Source of the DNA: Elephas maximus indicus
Taxonomy: Eukaryota > Chordata > Mammalia > Proboscidea > Elephantidae
Assembly (NCBI RefSeq): GCF_024166365.1
Contig: NC_064822.1
Coordinates: 110,046,823-110,110,822 of the forward strand
Direction of reading: 5' to 3'
DNA: 64,000 nt
Shown here: piece after piece, positions 11,701 to 19,810 of the stretch
Layout: every line of letters begins with the position of its first letter
How positions within the stretch are numbered: the stretch's first letter is position 1
Program-made: the position numbers and the translations under genes
Notes under the pieces: model-generated
The model's database searches: none
Seen by the model: the letters and a program-made list of their open reading frames with translations, nothing else
What the model was told of the DNA's origin: nothing

Positions 11701-14700
11701 CAGGGAAGGCTTCTCAGAGGAGGGGGTGCTTCATATCTGGTTGGAAGGGCTCCCTCCAGGTCATCTTATCCTTTCCTCTGCTTCTAAGTCCCTCTCCCAT
11801 GATGTTGGATTTGAGGGTGGGGTGAGGTGGTTGGAAGGTAGGAGGGAAGCGTTCCTTTTCTTAAAAACCTCCAGGGAAATAATAATAATTACAGCTACTC
11901 TCTAGAGGGCACTTACTAAGTGCCTTGTACTTATCTCATTAAATTCAGGGTAGGTGGTATCATCCTCATTCTGCAAATGCGTCTGAGGCATGTGACTTTC
12001 CCAAGGTCACACAGTCAGCAGGTGGTAGAGCCAGGATATGAGCCCAGGTTCACCAGCATGCAGGACCTGTGCTCTCTTTCTGTGCCACGCTGCCTTCTAA
12101 AGGAAGGTGGTTTGCTGATCTCAGTCCTCAGCCTCCTGCCATTCCTGCAGATCCTGGATCTATTTCCATTTCCTCCCTCCTCCTGCAGATTCCCACTGTG
12201 TTTCTGATGACTTTCCTGGATGCCTTGGAGACGGGCTATGGGAAGTACAAGAATCCTTACCACAACCAGATCCATGCAGCTGATGTTACCCAGACAGTCC
12301 ATTGCTTCTTGCTCCGCACAGGGATGGTGGTAGGTGCCCTGGAGATCTCTGTTGTGATTCAGGGTCTTATGGCTGCAGAACTGGGCAGTCCAGATTGTAC
12401 TCCCATTTCCATTTTTCTCTTTGATTCTTCTGCTTTGGCTTCCTAACGTCTTTACAGAGTCAAATTGGGTTGACTCAACACTAGAGGATTCCCCAGTGAC
12501 CATAACCTCCTGGGCAGTGCTGGGGATGTGTGCTGTGATGCAGTGGGAGTGTTGCAGGTTGGGATAGAGGAGGGTCCATGGCCATTCCAGGGCTAGAGAA
12601 AGTTGGCTGCATTAGCCCACGAGCTGGCCTTGAAGAATGGAAGGAACGGGTTGAGTTGCCTCCCTTGTGTGGAGGTGTTTGGGCAGTGACTAGTAGAGGG
12701 TCAGCCCTCTCTCATCTCATCCTTTTCCACTAGCACTGCCTGTCGGAGATTGAGGTCTTGGCCATCATCTTTGCCGCAGCCATCCATGACTACGAGCACA
12801 CAGGCACTACCAACAGCTTCCACATCCAGACCAAGTGAGGGGTGGGGACGTGGCAGGGGCAGGAGGGACCAAGTGGAGGTGGAGGAGGTTTCCAGAGTTC
12901 CCCCTTACCAGAGACTGGACACAAGAGCCTTTGACTCTGCAGGTCAGAATGTGCCATCCTGTACAACGATCGTTCAGTGCTGGAGAATCACCACATCAGC
13001 TCTGTTTTCCGAATGATGCAGGATGACGAGATGAACATTTTCATCAACCTCACCAGGGATGAGTTTGTGTGAGCAGAAGCCAGGACTTGACATCCCTAAG
13101 AGACCCCCACACCCCAACCCTCTCTTCCCACTTCTTGGACCTCCTGCCCAGCAGTGCTGAGGGGACCGATCTCTTCTCTGGTTCTGTCCATTCAGAGAGC
13201 TGCGTGCCCTGGTCATTGAGATGGTGTTGGCCACAGACATGTCCTGCCACTTCCAGCAAGTGAAGTCCATGAAGACAGCCTTGCAGCAACTGGAGAGGTG
13301 ACACCCGATGGATGGGGCGTGGCTGGAACCAGGCCAGAGTGAGGGGTGTATGAATTGGGGGCATACACATTGGGTAATTGGTATGCCAGGTCTTTACCTG
13401 AATGTAGATACTCTCTTGACTCCAGGTATCTGAATGCATCTCTGTGTAAGTGTGTGTGATGTGTGTGTGGTGTGGTCCTGGGTTTTTGTACAGCTCAGGC
13501 AGCTGGTCTGCTGGAGAATGCTTTGGGCTGGGAGTCTGAGGTGAGGTTCTCGTCCCAAATTCAGGACAGGCTTACTCTGGAATGTTGGGAAATCCATTCA
13601 GCCTTTCTGGACTTCAGCTTCCTTACCTGTGAAATGGTCAAAATAATCTGCCTTCCCCCACAACAGCTTGCCACTAGTTCCTACTCTAATTAGGGATGTT
13701 GGGAGAGTCATGTGGAGTAAAAAGAAAGCACAGAACAAATGCTATAATTACATATAATGTTGCTTAAAAGTGGGTGGGAGTATATAACAGTGTGTAAGAG
13801 AGAATGGCCTATGTGTGTCCTGAAGGTTTGTGTCAATCTCTGTGTATGGGGTCTATGTGCAGGAGTGTATACAGTGTCAGAGTGTGTTATTGTTGGGGGG
13901 ATAATAATTTTAGGTAACATCTACTGAGCACTTACTATGTGCCAGACACTCTTCTAAGTACTTATATATTTTTGTCATTTAATCCTCTGAATAACTCTCT
14001 GTGGTAGATTCTGTTATTATTTCCATTTTAGGATTGAGGAAAATGACATGGAAATCTTGAGCAACTTGCTCAGTGTCACATAGTTAGTGTGCAGTAGGTA
14101 TGGTAGGGATTCAAATCCAGGTCCTCTGCTAAGCCTGGGCTTTCCGCCACTAGCCTGTGCTGTCTCTTGCAAATATAAATATATTTAAAGTTTATTTGTG
14201 TATGTACGTAGTATCAGAGGGTGTTTGAAGTATGTGAAAGGGTGTCGATGTGTGGCTCTCAGAGGGCACGTGGGGGGAAGTTAGAGAATGGGTTCAGGGT
14301 TTTCCTAAAGATCAATCTCTTTCCTTGCCACCTGCCTCAACCAGGATCGACAAACCCAAGGCCCTGTCTCTACTGCTCCATGCTGCTGACATCAGCCACC
14401 CAACCAAGCAGTGGTCGGTCCACAGCCGCTGGACCAAGGCCCTTATGGAGGAATTCTTCCGTCAGGTAGCGTGGTATTTTTGCCTAGCCCCTACCCATGG
14501 AAGCCTTTTTCTCTTTTTCTCTCCAAGTCCCCTATGCCTTCATTCAGCCACCTGCAGCTTCAGACCTGATCCCAAAACCATTGGATAAAATCTCATTATC
14601 CTAAAGGCTTAGCAATAGTTGCCAAGACCAATTTGCCTGTCATTTGTATATCACTTATTTCCTGGTGAAAGGCACAGAAAAACCTCTCCTCCGCAACAAC

Positions 14701-16735
14701 CCCTCACCACCCCAACCTCACCCAGGTCTGGTAGGTCTGAGGTATCCTCTGGAGCTTTCCTGCCCTGTCCTTTCTCCCCCAGGGTGACAAGGAGGCAGAG
14801 CTGGGCCTGCCCTTTTCTCCGCTCTGTGATCGCACTTCCACTCTCGTGGCACAGTCCCAGATTGGTGAGTGCCCTTTCCTACAGGGAGGGGAAAGAGTGC
14901 TTTCTGGGCCTGGGCCAGGATTGCCCCAAGTCCTCATGCACCAAAACCATTCTATCAAGCCAAACCTGTGCTGGAGCATGGGGTCCTGGGGGTAGAGGTT
15001 GGGGGATTAAAGCTGAGTTCTCTGGGGTCACAAAGACATTTTAAAGCCTGTCCCCAATGGGAGAATACCAGCCCCAGGTTACACCTCTCCACCCGGTTTT
15101 ACATGCAGCTAGGGTCACGACCATGCTAGCTGTAACTTCTTCTCAGCCCTCGGGTAAGAGACCTCCACTGTGGCTTCCTTCACTGTAGGTTTCATTGACT
15201 TCATTGTGGAGCCCACATTCTCTGTGCTCACTGATGTGGCAGAGAAGAGTGTGCAGCCCCTGGCAGATGAGGACTCCAAGTCTAAAAACCAGCCCAGGTG
15301 AGAGTGGCTGGGGTGGCCAGGTCTCCTGGTTCTGGGAGAGGCAAGTTTAGCTCACAGAGAGAAATGACTCACAGGGAGGAGGTTCATCCATGACAGGGGT
15401 AGTGGAAGAGCAGGCAACTCCAAACTTAGGAGTCCCTCTGCTGCTTGTCACACAGGATGGGACCAGAAGGGTGTAGCCTGCACCTGTGTTTCCCTTCACC
15501 CATCCTTCCATTTTTGTCTATTCCTTTAGCTCCATCTTTATTGCCTTTCTACTAACCTTGTTTTTATTATCCTTTTACCAGGAGGGAAGGTGTGGAGATG
15601 GAGGGGAGAAACTGGGGGGAGAAGGACAAGATCTTGGGGTGTACCTAGTAGAGGGAAAAGAGGGTGACGACTAGGCTCCATAAGCCTGCTCCTGGTCTTC
15701 CATCCTCTCCCTTCCCCTCTGAGGGCTATGAAGGTGGTTCTGCAGTGGGCTGGGCCTCACTTCCGGAGGTGTGGGGGGTTCCTGATTCTAGCTTCCAGTG
15801 GCGCCAGCCTTCTCTGGATGTGGAAGTGGGAGAGCCCAATCCTGACGTGGTCAGCTTCCGCTCCACTTGGACCAAGCACATTCAGGAGAACAAGCAAAAA
15901 TGGAAGGAACGGGCAGCAAGTGGTGGGTACCATTGTGGGTGGTGTGAGATCTTGGAGGCGGGTACTAATGGAGCAAGAGCAGATCCATTTTCCTTAAGCC
16001 TCTGGAACAACCCGTTTGAGTCCTAGAGTGGGGAATGGAGCTGATCAGACTAAAGATAGATCACAGGAAAGACTGGCGGAGTTGCCTGGACTGTTCTAGA
16101 ATGGGGTTTGGAGAGAGGATAACTCATTGCCACCAAGTCAATTACAACTCATGTGACCCTGTAGGATGGAGTTGAACTGCCCTATAGGGTTCCCAAGACT
16201 AAAATCTTTATGGAAAGAGATTGCCACATCTTTCCCCTGTGGAGTGGCGGGTAGGTTCCAACTGCCAACCTTTTGGTTAGCAGCCAAGTGCTTAACCATT
16301 GTGCCACTGGGGCTCTTTGGAGAGAGGATAGGGACAGCCATATTCTACAACTCAAGGGACCTCATGTACACTGTGGTCTATGTGAATGGTGTCCCTCTAG
16401 ATTTGGGCAACTTGGTGGTCCTAGATGGGAAATCTTTTTCCCAGAGGTTAAGGACTGTGAGTTTTAGCAAGGCTGGAGAGGCTCTCCTCAAGTGGGGAAA
16501 GGCTGAGTGGAGCTCAGCTTGAAGGCAAGGAGATGGTTGAGAATCCCTTACTTTTCTCCACATACTTCTTGGGTTCTGAGGAAAATACTTCTTGGTCTGG
16601 CCCCAACTTCCTTCATGCCCCTCTGCAGGCATCACCAACCAGATGTCCATTGATGAGCCGTCCCCATGTGAGGAGGAGGAGGCCCTGTCCTCCCCTGTGG
16701 AAGATGAACACAATCAGAATGGGAATCTGGACTAG
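2732..16735 (+). CDS. PDE1B: PDE1B, calmodulin-dependent 3',5'-cyclic nucleotide phosphodiesterase 1B (short, PDE1B2-type isoform), 14 coding exons
   Basis: The coding exons are 2732-2784, 8002-8115, 8990-9172, 9361-9427, 9773-9889, 12189-12329, 12734-12834, 12943-13068, 13196-13297, 14345-14465, 14783-14864, 15189-15297, 15792-15922 and 16629-16735. All introns are GT-AG, every phase agrees, and the sum is 1554 nt (517 residues plus stop). The human short isoform is about 516 residues from memory. The enzyme hydrolyses cAMP and cGMP in the cytosol and is activated by Ca2+/calmodulin. The class I PDE catalytic core is complete: His203 and His207 in NPYHNQIH, the signature HDYEHTGTTN (His243, Asp244, His247, Asn252), Asp350 in LLHAADISHP, the purine-binding Gln401, and Phe404 of the hydrophobic clamp. 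The C-terminus is acidic and ends NGNLD. No frame break is visible, so it looks functional. The long-isoform first exon (PDE1B1) is absent and presumably lies upstream of the window. Confidence 0.97.
4160..4300 (+). repeat. MIR-like fragment
   Basis: TTACTGAGCACTTACTCTGT then GCCAGGC is the MIR 5' core signature. Confidence 0.55.
4617..4999 (+). repeat. Afrotherian tRNA-derived SINE interrupted by a second SINE
   Basis: The plus-strand element has a head GGAGCTCTGGTGGTGCAGTG and a tail GGGCAGTTCTGCTCTGTCC followed by TATAGGGTTACTAGGAGC. It is split at 4732/4900 by a minus-strand copy. Confidence 0.85.
4733..4899 (-). repeat. SINE nested inside the 4617-4999 SINE
   Basis: It begins with an A-tract and ACCAAACCCACTG (reverse of the ...GGTTTGGTTT tail) and ends ACCAGGGTTTC, the reverse of the head. 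Near-identical 12-bp duplications flank it: CCATAAAGGTTA at 4721-4732 and CCATAAAGATTA at 4900-4911. Confidence 0.88.
5010..5222 (+). repeat. Afrotherian SINE, older subfamily
   Basis: It shows GTCCCTGGGTGGTGCAAACA, an internal GCTTCAGAAGAAAGGCCT, CCCTATGGAGCATAATTCT and a tail ending CTTGACGGCAACTGGCATC. Confidence 0.8.
5370..5495 (+). repeat. MIR fragment
   Basis: AATGCATTTAATCCTCTTAT followed by TTTTCCAGATGAGGAGAATG is MIR core and 3' sequence. Confidence 0.55.
5505..5690 (+). repeat. MER5A-type hAT-Charlie DNA transposon remnant
   Basis: AGAATCATCTGGGGGTGCTT, AAAATGCAGATCCCTGG, GGGATTCTGGTTCAGAAGG and CCCAGGTGATTCTGATGC fit the MER5A consensus in order. It is non-autonomous and inactive. 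Confidence 0.75.
7041..7208 (-). repeat. Afrotherian SINE
   Basis: A minus-strand copy, from the tail reverse (AAACCAAAGCCAAACCCAG) to the head reverse (ACCACCAGGGCTT). The 8-bp CCTTCAGG repeats at 7032-7039 and 7212-7219 and is a likely target-site duplication. Confidence 0.85.
8002..8115 (+). CDS. PDE1B: PDE1B exon 2 (residues 18-56): common N-terminal regulatory segment
   Basis: This is the first exon shared by all PDE1B isoforms. It starts after CCCCGCAG and encodes LRYMVKQLENGEVNIEELK followed by KNLEYTASLLEAVYIDET, the PDE1 N-terminal calmodulin-responsive region. The donor is ACACG|GTGAGA, phase 2. Confidence 0.96.
8990..9172 (+). CDS. PDE1B: PDE1B exon 3 (residues 56-117)
   Basis: The exon starts after GGGCCTCAG and reads QILDTDDELQELRSDAVPSE, VRDWLASTFTQQARAKGRRA and EEKPKFRSIVHAVQAGIFVE, matching the PDE1B regulatory/linker region. 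The segment around AKGRRAEEKPKFRSI is the linker between the autoinhibitory region and the catalytic domain. The donor is AACG|GTGAGG. Confidence 0.96.
9361..9427 (+). CDS. PDE1B: PDE1B exon 4 (residues 117-139)
   Basis: The acceptor is CCTTCCTTAG and the donor CTCAAG|GTGACC. It encodes MFRRTYTSVGPTHSTAVLHC then LK. From memory the human has Tyr and Asn where this sequence has His in PTHST and VLHC. The exon ends in phase 0. Confidence 0.95.
9773..9889 (+). CDS. PDE1B: PDE1B exon 5 (residues 140-178)
   Basis: The exon follows TCTCCACAG and encodes NLDLWCFDVFSLNRAADDHA then LRTIVFELLTRHTLISRFK, the first helices of the PDE catalytic domain. Both ends are phase 0. The donor is TTCAAG|GTTAGG. 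The next intron is the longest between catalytic exons (2.3 kb). Confidence 0.96.
9890..12188 (+). other. PDE1B: PDE1B intron 5 with a MIR at its 3' end
   Basis: The longest intron within the catalytic-domain exons. It is mostly unique sequence with a MIR at 11880-12060. A 231-codon open frame at 11210-11905 shows no family resemblance and is treated as chance. Confidence 0.5.
11880..12060 (+). repeat. MIR SINE
   Basis: CACTTACTAAGTGCCTTGTA, TTCTGCAAATGCGTCTGAG and CCAAGGTCACACAGTCAGCA lie in MIR order. Confidence 0.75.
12189..12329 (+). CDS. PDE1B: PDE1B exon 6 (residues 179-225): proton-donor and first metal-binding His
   Basis: The acceptor is TCCTCCTGCAG. The exon encodes IPTVFLMTFLDALETGYGKY then KNPYHNQIHAADVTQTVHCF. 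By PDE family knowledge His203 is the general acid and His207 is a metal ligand; both are present. The donor is ATGGTG|GTAGGT, phase 0. Confidence 0.97.
12734..12834 (+). CDS. PDE1B: PDE1B exon 7 (residues 226-259): class I PDE signature
   Basis: The exon follows TTTTCCACTAG. It contains HDYEHTGTTN, fitting the HDxxHxxxxN signature of class I PDEs, with metal ligands His243 and Asp244. The donor is ACCAA|GTGAGG, phase 2. Confidence 0.97.
12943..13068 (+). CDS. PDE1B: PDE1B exon 8 (residues 259-301)
   Basis: The exon follows GACTCTGCAG. It encodes SECAILYNDRSVLENHHISS then VFRMMQDDEMNIFINLTRDE. The SVLENHHIS segment is characteristic of the PDE catalytic core. The intron after it is only 127 nt. 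Confidence 0.96.
13196..13297 (+). CDS. PDE1B: PDE1B exon 9 (residues 301-335)
   Basis: The exon follows TCCATTCAG and encodes ELRALVIEMVLATDMSCHFQ then QVKSMKTALQQLE. The ATDMS(C/R)HF helix is conserved in the PDE family. The donor is GAGAG|GTGACA, phase 2. Confidence 0.96.
13900..14150 (+). repeat. MIR SINE, nearly full length
   Basis: TACTGAGCACTTACTATGTG, TTTAATCCTCTGAATAACTC and GCAACTTGCTCAGTGTCACA follow the MIR consensus. It lies in the PDE1B intron before exon 14345. Confidence 0.8.
14345..14465 (+). CDS. PDE1B: PDE1B exon 10 (residues 335-375): metal-binding Asp
   Basis: The exon follows CTCAACCAG and encodes IDKPKALSLLLHAADISHPT then KQWSVHSRWTKALMEEFFRQ. Asp350 of HAADISHP is the second conserved metal-binding Asp. 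The donor is CGTCAG|GTAGCG, phase 0. Confidence 0.97.
14783..14864 (+). CDS. PDE1B: PDE1B exon 11 (residues 376-403): purine-selective glutamine
   Basis: The exon follows TCTCCCCCAG and encodes GDKEAELGLPFSPLCDRTST then LVAQSQI. Gln401 corresponds to the invariant glutamine that binds the cyclic-nucleotide purine. The donor is ATTG|GTGAGT, phase 1. Confidence 0.96.
15189..15297 (+). CDS. PDE1B: PDE1B exon 12 (residues 403-439)
   Basis: The exon follows TTCACTGTAG and encodes GFIDFIVEPTFSVLTDVAEK then SVQPLADEDSKSKNQP. Phe404 is the conserved clamp residue next to the invariant Gln. The donor is CCCAG|GTGAGA, phase 2. Confidence 0.96.
15792..15922 (+). CDS. PDE1B: PDE1B exon 13 (residues 439-483)
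   Basis: The exon follows CTGATTCTAG and encodes FQWRQPSLDVEVGEPNPDVV then SFRSTWTKHIQENKQKWKER. This is the end of the catalytic domain and the start of the variable tail. The donor is AGTG|GTGGGT, phase 1. Confidence 0.95.
16120..16313 (-). repeat. Afrotherian SINE in the last coding intron of PDE1B
   Basis: A minus-strand copy with CATTGCCACCAAGTCAATTA (tail reverse) and TTAACCATTGTGCCACTGGG (head reverse). It carries the internal CCACATCTTTCCC segment of the longer subfamily. Confidence 0.85.
16629..16735 (+). CDS. PDE1B: PDE1B exon 14, last coding exon (residues 483-517, stop TAG)
   Basis: The exon follows CCCCTCTGCAG and encodes GITNQMSIDEPSPCEEEEAL then SSPVEDEHNQNGNLD and the stop at 16733-16735. 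It has one more residue in the acidic run than the human tail I remember. The exon continues 19 nt past the stop to a donor at 16755 (CCAG|GTGAGC). Confidence 0.95.
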
Positions 16736-18680
16736 CCCTGGTGGGGTGGCCCAGGTGAGCATGTCATGGTGAAGGGAGGAGGTGGGGAGAGTCTTGAGAG
16801 CTGAGTGCCCAACATGGTCTCCTTAAAGGGTCACTTCTGGGGTCCAGTGGATGTGAGGTCTCTCTCCTTTCTAGGCAGGAAAGTAGAGGAAGTGAAGACC
16901 CAGAGCTGAACCTAGGCATGAGTGGGAAGTAGGGAAGTCCTCCCACCCTCTCCTGCCTCACAGTCCCTGCAGGAAGAAAGGAGTAGCTTCTTAGAACGAT
17001 AGCAGAATAGGATGAGGCCTAAGCAAGACTACAGCCAGACTGTACAGCATGTTGGTGGGAGTTAGGAAAAAGGAACCTGCCCAGGGCAGAAGGCCCAGTG
17101 AGGTCAGCTGAGCATGACTTGGATTTCAGCCCCTCTCACATCCCTGGCTGGGCACTCTTCTGCAGGGCATTTTTCACACAACTGTACATGGGACTGAGTG
17201 GGGATCCAGCCGGACTTAGAGAAGGTAGGTCAGATTGGAGAGAAAAGCAAAGAGTAGAGCACTGAGGTGTCTCTATCTTTCCCAGGTCCTCATTAAGTCT
17301 AAAGTCATCAGCACCATCCATCGGGACCGGCTCCCCCATCTGCTCCAAGGGATTCCAGAGGTCGTGGAACAGATAACCCACCTGAAGGCCAAATGCCAGA
17401 GATTGTGGGGTTGGGGGAAGGGCACCTCCCCACCTGATACCCATTAGGGCGCACTTTAATCTCCCGGCAGCAAGACTGGGGAACTTCAGGCTCCCAGTGG
17501 TCACTGTGCCCATCCCCCTTCCTCTGGACTCCCCCTTGGTCAATTGTCTGGCTGGGAGGGGGAGCTTCCTAGAGGTTTCCCAGGGCCTGGGGGGAGGGTC
17601 AGAGTTGCCAGCCCCCCTGGCCCTCCCCCTTCCTTTTTGCCTCCAAGTTTCTAAGCAATACATTTTGGGGGTTCCCTCAGCCCCCCACCCCAGATCTTAG
17701 CTGGCAGGTCTGGGTCCCCCTTCTCCCCTGGGACAGGCTGGAATAGAACAGAAAGCTGGGGGTTTTCAGAGCTCTTACATGTGGGGAGGGGAGTGGGCTC
17801 CTTCAGGGCATGGTACCTTTCTGGGGCCTAGGAATGGGGGACAACCACTTTACCCCAGACCTGCACTGCTTCAGCCCTGTCCCCAGCCCAACGCTCTGCA
17901 ATCTTCCCTCTCTCCTATTCTGAAAATAGAGACTGGGGAAGAGAGGAGCCATTGGGACCAGGGGCTGAGGGGAGTCCTTCTCCGGGTTCCTTAAGAGCTT
18001 GGGACTGGTCTGAGTCCCTGGGACTTGTCACCTGCCCTGGCTGAGTCCTGAGCTCTTTGCCTCCTTCCTCTCCCTACCAGGGCTGGGTGGCTCCTATCCG
18101 ACCAATGTCTGTAAAGTGCTTTGAGGTCTTCCCAGCAAAGCACCTTCAGGATGCATCTTATGAGCACAGGCAGGAGACCAGCTGGTTTGGGGTCAAGGGT
18201 GCAGTGGGGAGGGTGAGGTATAATCCAGTAATTCGGGGTTGCTAACAGAGAGGGTCCCTCTTCTCCTCCAGCCCCTTGAACTGGCCCAGAAGCAGGCACC
18301 AAGAGGCCCCTCCTCTGGGACAAATGGGGAGTGGCTGGTGGAAGGCTGATGGGGGAGGGGCTCAGGGCTGTTGCTGTCTTGTCCTCTGAATGGAGCCTAG
18401 CCAGGTCCACTGCCCCTTCTTCTCCTCAGGTTCCTCCTCACCCCCACCTTGCCCCAGGAAAGGCCCAAATCCAGGTGATTGCCCTCCTCCTTTCTTGTAA
18501 ATACCAACCACACATTTGTACAGTGGGCCCTGTTTGTGTGATGTCCATATCCATGATCCCTGACATTTGTCCCTCCCACCCCACCCCAAGTGGGGCAGAG
18601 ACGCATGTGACTCACCCCTGCCCTTGGTCTCCCAGACCCCTGCTATAGCCAGAGATCAATAAAGAAGGGAGACCTGGCCT
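16736..18680 (+). other. PDE1B: PDE1B 3' UTR, split by one intron (16755-17285)
   Basis: The UTR comprises 16736-16754 and a terminal non-coding exon that starts at 17286 after TATCTTTCCCAG. It runs to about 18680, roughly 15-20 nt beyond AATAAA at 18658-18663, with a GT-rich stretch following. The stop codon is only 19 nt upstream of the junction, below the roughly 50-nt limit that usually triggers nonsense-mediated decay. The exact cleavage site is inferred. Confidence 0.8.
18658..18663 (+). terminator. PDE1B: PDE1B polyadenylation signal AATAAA
   Basis: A canonical hexamer followed 20-30 nt later by GACTGTGTGTAGT, a GU-rich downstream element. It closes the PDE1B terminal exon before the tail-to-tail gap with PPP1R1A. 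Confidence 0.85.
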
Positions 18681-18709
18681 GACTGTGTGTAGTATTCACT
18701 GGGGTGAAA

Positions 18710-18890
18710 GTTCACCCAGCGCCTTCATATATGTGCTCTGTTTAAAGCTTGGTAACACCTGGTGAGGTATGCTCCCTGTGATATAGGTGGACAAGCTGAA
18801 GCCCAGAGGGATGAGGTCTTGCCCAAGGTCACACAGTAGGTGCCCGGCAGAAGGACCTTACACTTCGGAGGCTCTGCTTTTTTTCCTCTA
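18710..18890 (+). repeat. MIR fragment between the two genes
   Basis: The GGACAAGCTGAAGCCCAGAG and CCCAAGGTCACACAGTAGGT segments fit the MIR 3' half. It lies in the tail-to-tail gap between PDE1B and PPP1R1A. Confidence 0.65.
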
Positions 18891-19399
18891 CCTCATCGCT
18901 TCTTCAGTGGTCTTGCCTTTCCTCTTCCATTAAACCCAGGCTTTCACCCCTAAGAAGTGTCCACTTCTCCCCTCCACCATCTGGAAAAATCAAAAGCAGC
19001 GGGCAGGAGAGGCTGGCTGTGGGGTCTGTGGAAGTTTTAAGTTTTCCTCGGTGTCTAGGACAAGGTGGAGCAATGACCTCTTTAACAGCTACTCTGTTCT
19101 CAATCCATTTTTGCTAATAGTGTGAGCTTTTGGGTTGGAATAAGGGGAGGTGGTCTCCTCATAGCTGGAGGAGGGAACACATCCCAAAGCTTGAGAATCC
19201 AAAACTAAGGCAGCGGCAGCTCTAGAGAACAAGCAAAGAGGCATCTGCACGACACAACCTCCCCCTCTTCCCTTGGACCAAGCGCCAGGGTGCAATTCTC
19301 GGTTTTGTCCAGCAGATGGCACCCACAGCACAGTCACAGCTAGAGAGGGCACAGGCCTTAAAGGGCGCCAAGTATTCCAGCAGCAAGCAGCGCTGCGAG

Positions 19400-19804
19400 A
19401 TGGCCATATCTCTTCCTCAATAAATAAATGGGAACCTGGGGCCACCTGTCTTTTAACACCATGAAAGTCAGTCCTCCCACCTATCTGACCCCTATCTCTC
19501 TCCCCAGCAAGTACAGGCAGGCTTAGAGAACTCCCTCCTCAAGATCTGGCCCCATGCTTCCCTATTTCCTGCTTCCTAGAAGCAGCTGGGCAGGAGGGTG
19601 GGGACCTGTAGAGAGAGTGGTAAAACGGTGCGGGGAGATAGGATTCTTCAAATCGGGAAAGAAGGCAAGTGCCAAGGACCTAACACCAAATTTATCACAT
19701 TTTAAAAACAAGAAATTTTCCCCAAAAGTGAAGAAATAAGAAACAAATCCAGTGTCCATGCCTTCCCAAACTGTAGTCTTGATTCCAGGATACCTCCTTC
19801 ACTC
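19400..19804 (-). other. PPP1R1A: PPP1R1A 3' UTR (extent uncertain)
   Basis: The sequence downstream of the TGA on the minus strand is the UTR. I see no canonical AATAAA on this strand between here and PDE1B. The variant GATAAA (plus-strand TTTATC at 19691-19696) is the nearest candidate. The 3' end is therefore open, and the gap to the PDE1B poly(A) signal is at most about 1.1 kb. Confidence 0.4.
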
Positions 19805-19810
19805 TCAGAC
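19805..19810 (-). CDS. PPP1R1A: PPP1R1A exon 7, coding part: one Val codon and stop
   Basis: A pyrimidine tract and acceptor, CCTTCCCACACAACAG, precede GTC TGA on the minus strand. Joining in phase 0 to exon 6 gives ...GTNLV-stop, matching the conserved ...V-stop end of human and mouse I-1. The exon continues as 3' UTR toward lower coordinates. Confidence 0.8.
   Translation of the reverse strand, partial: V

Noticed and set aside
11210..11905. 231-codon open frame in PDE1B intron 5
   Set aside because: It has no family resemblance, low-complexity Pro/Ser/Gly composition from GC-rich intron DNA, and lies within an intron on the sense strand of a well-supported gene.
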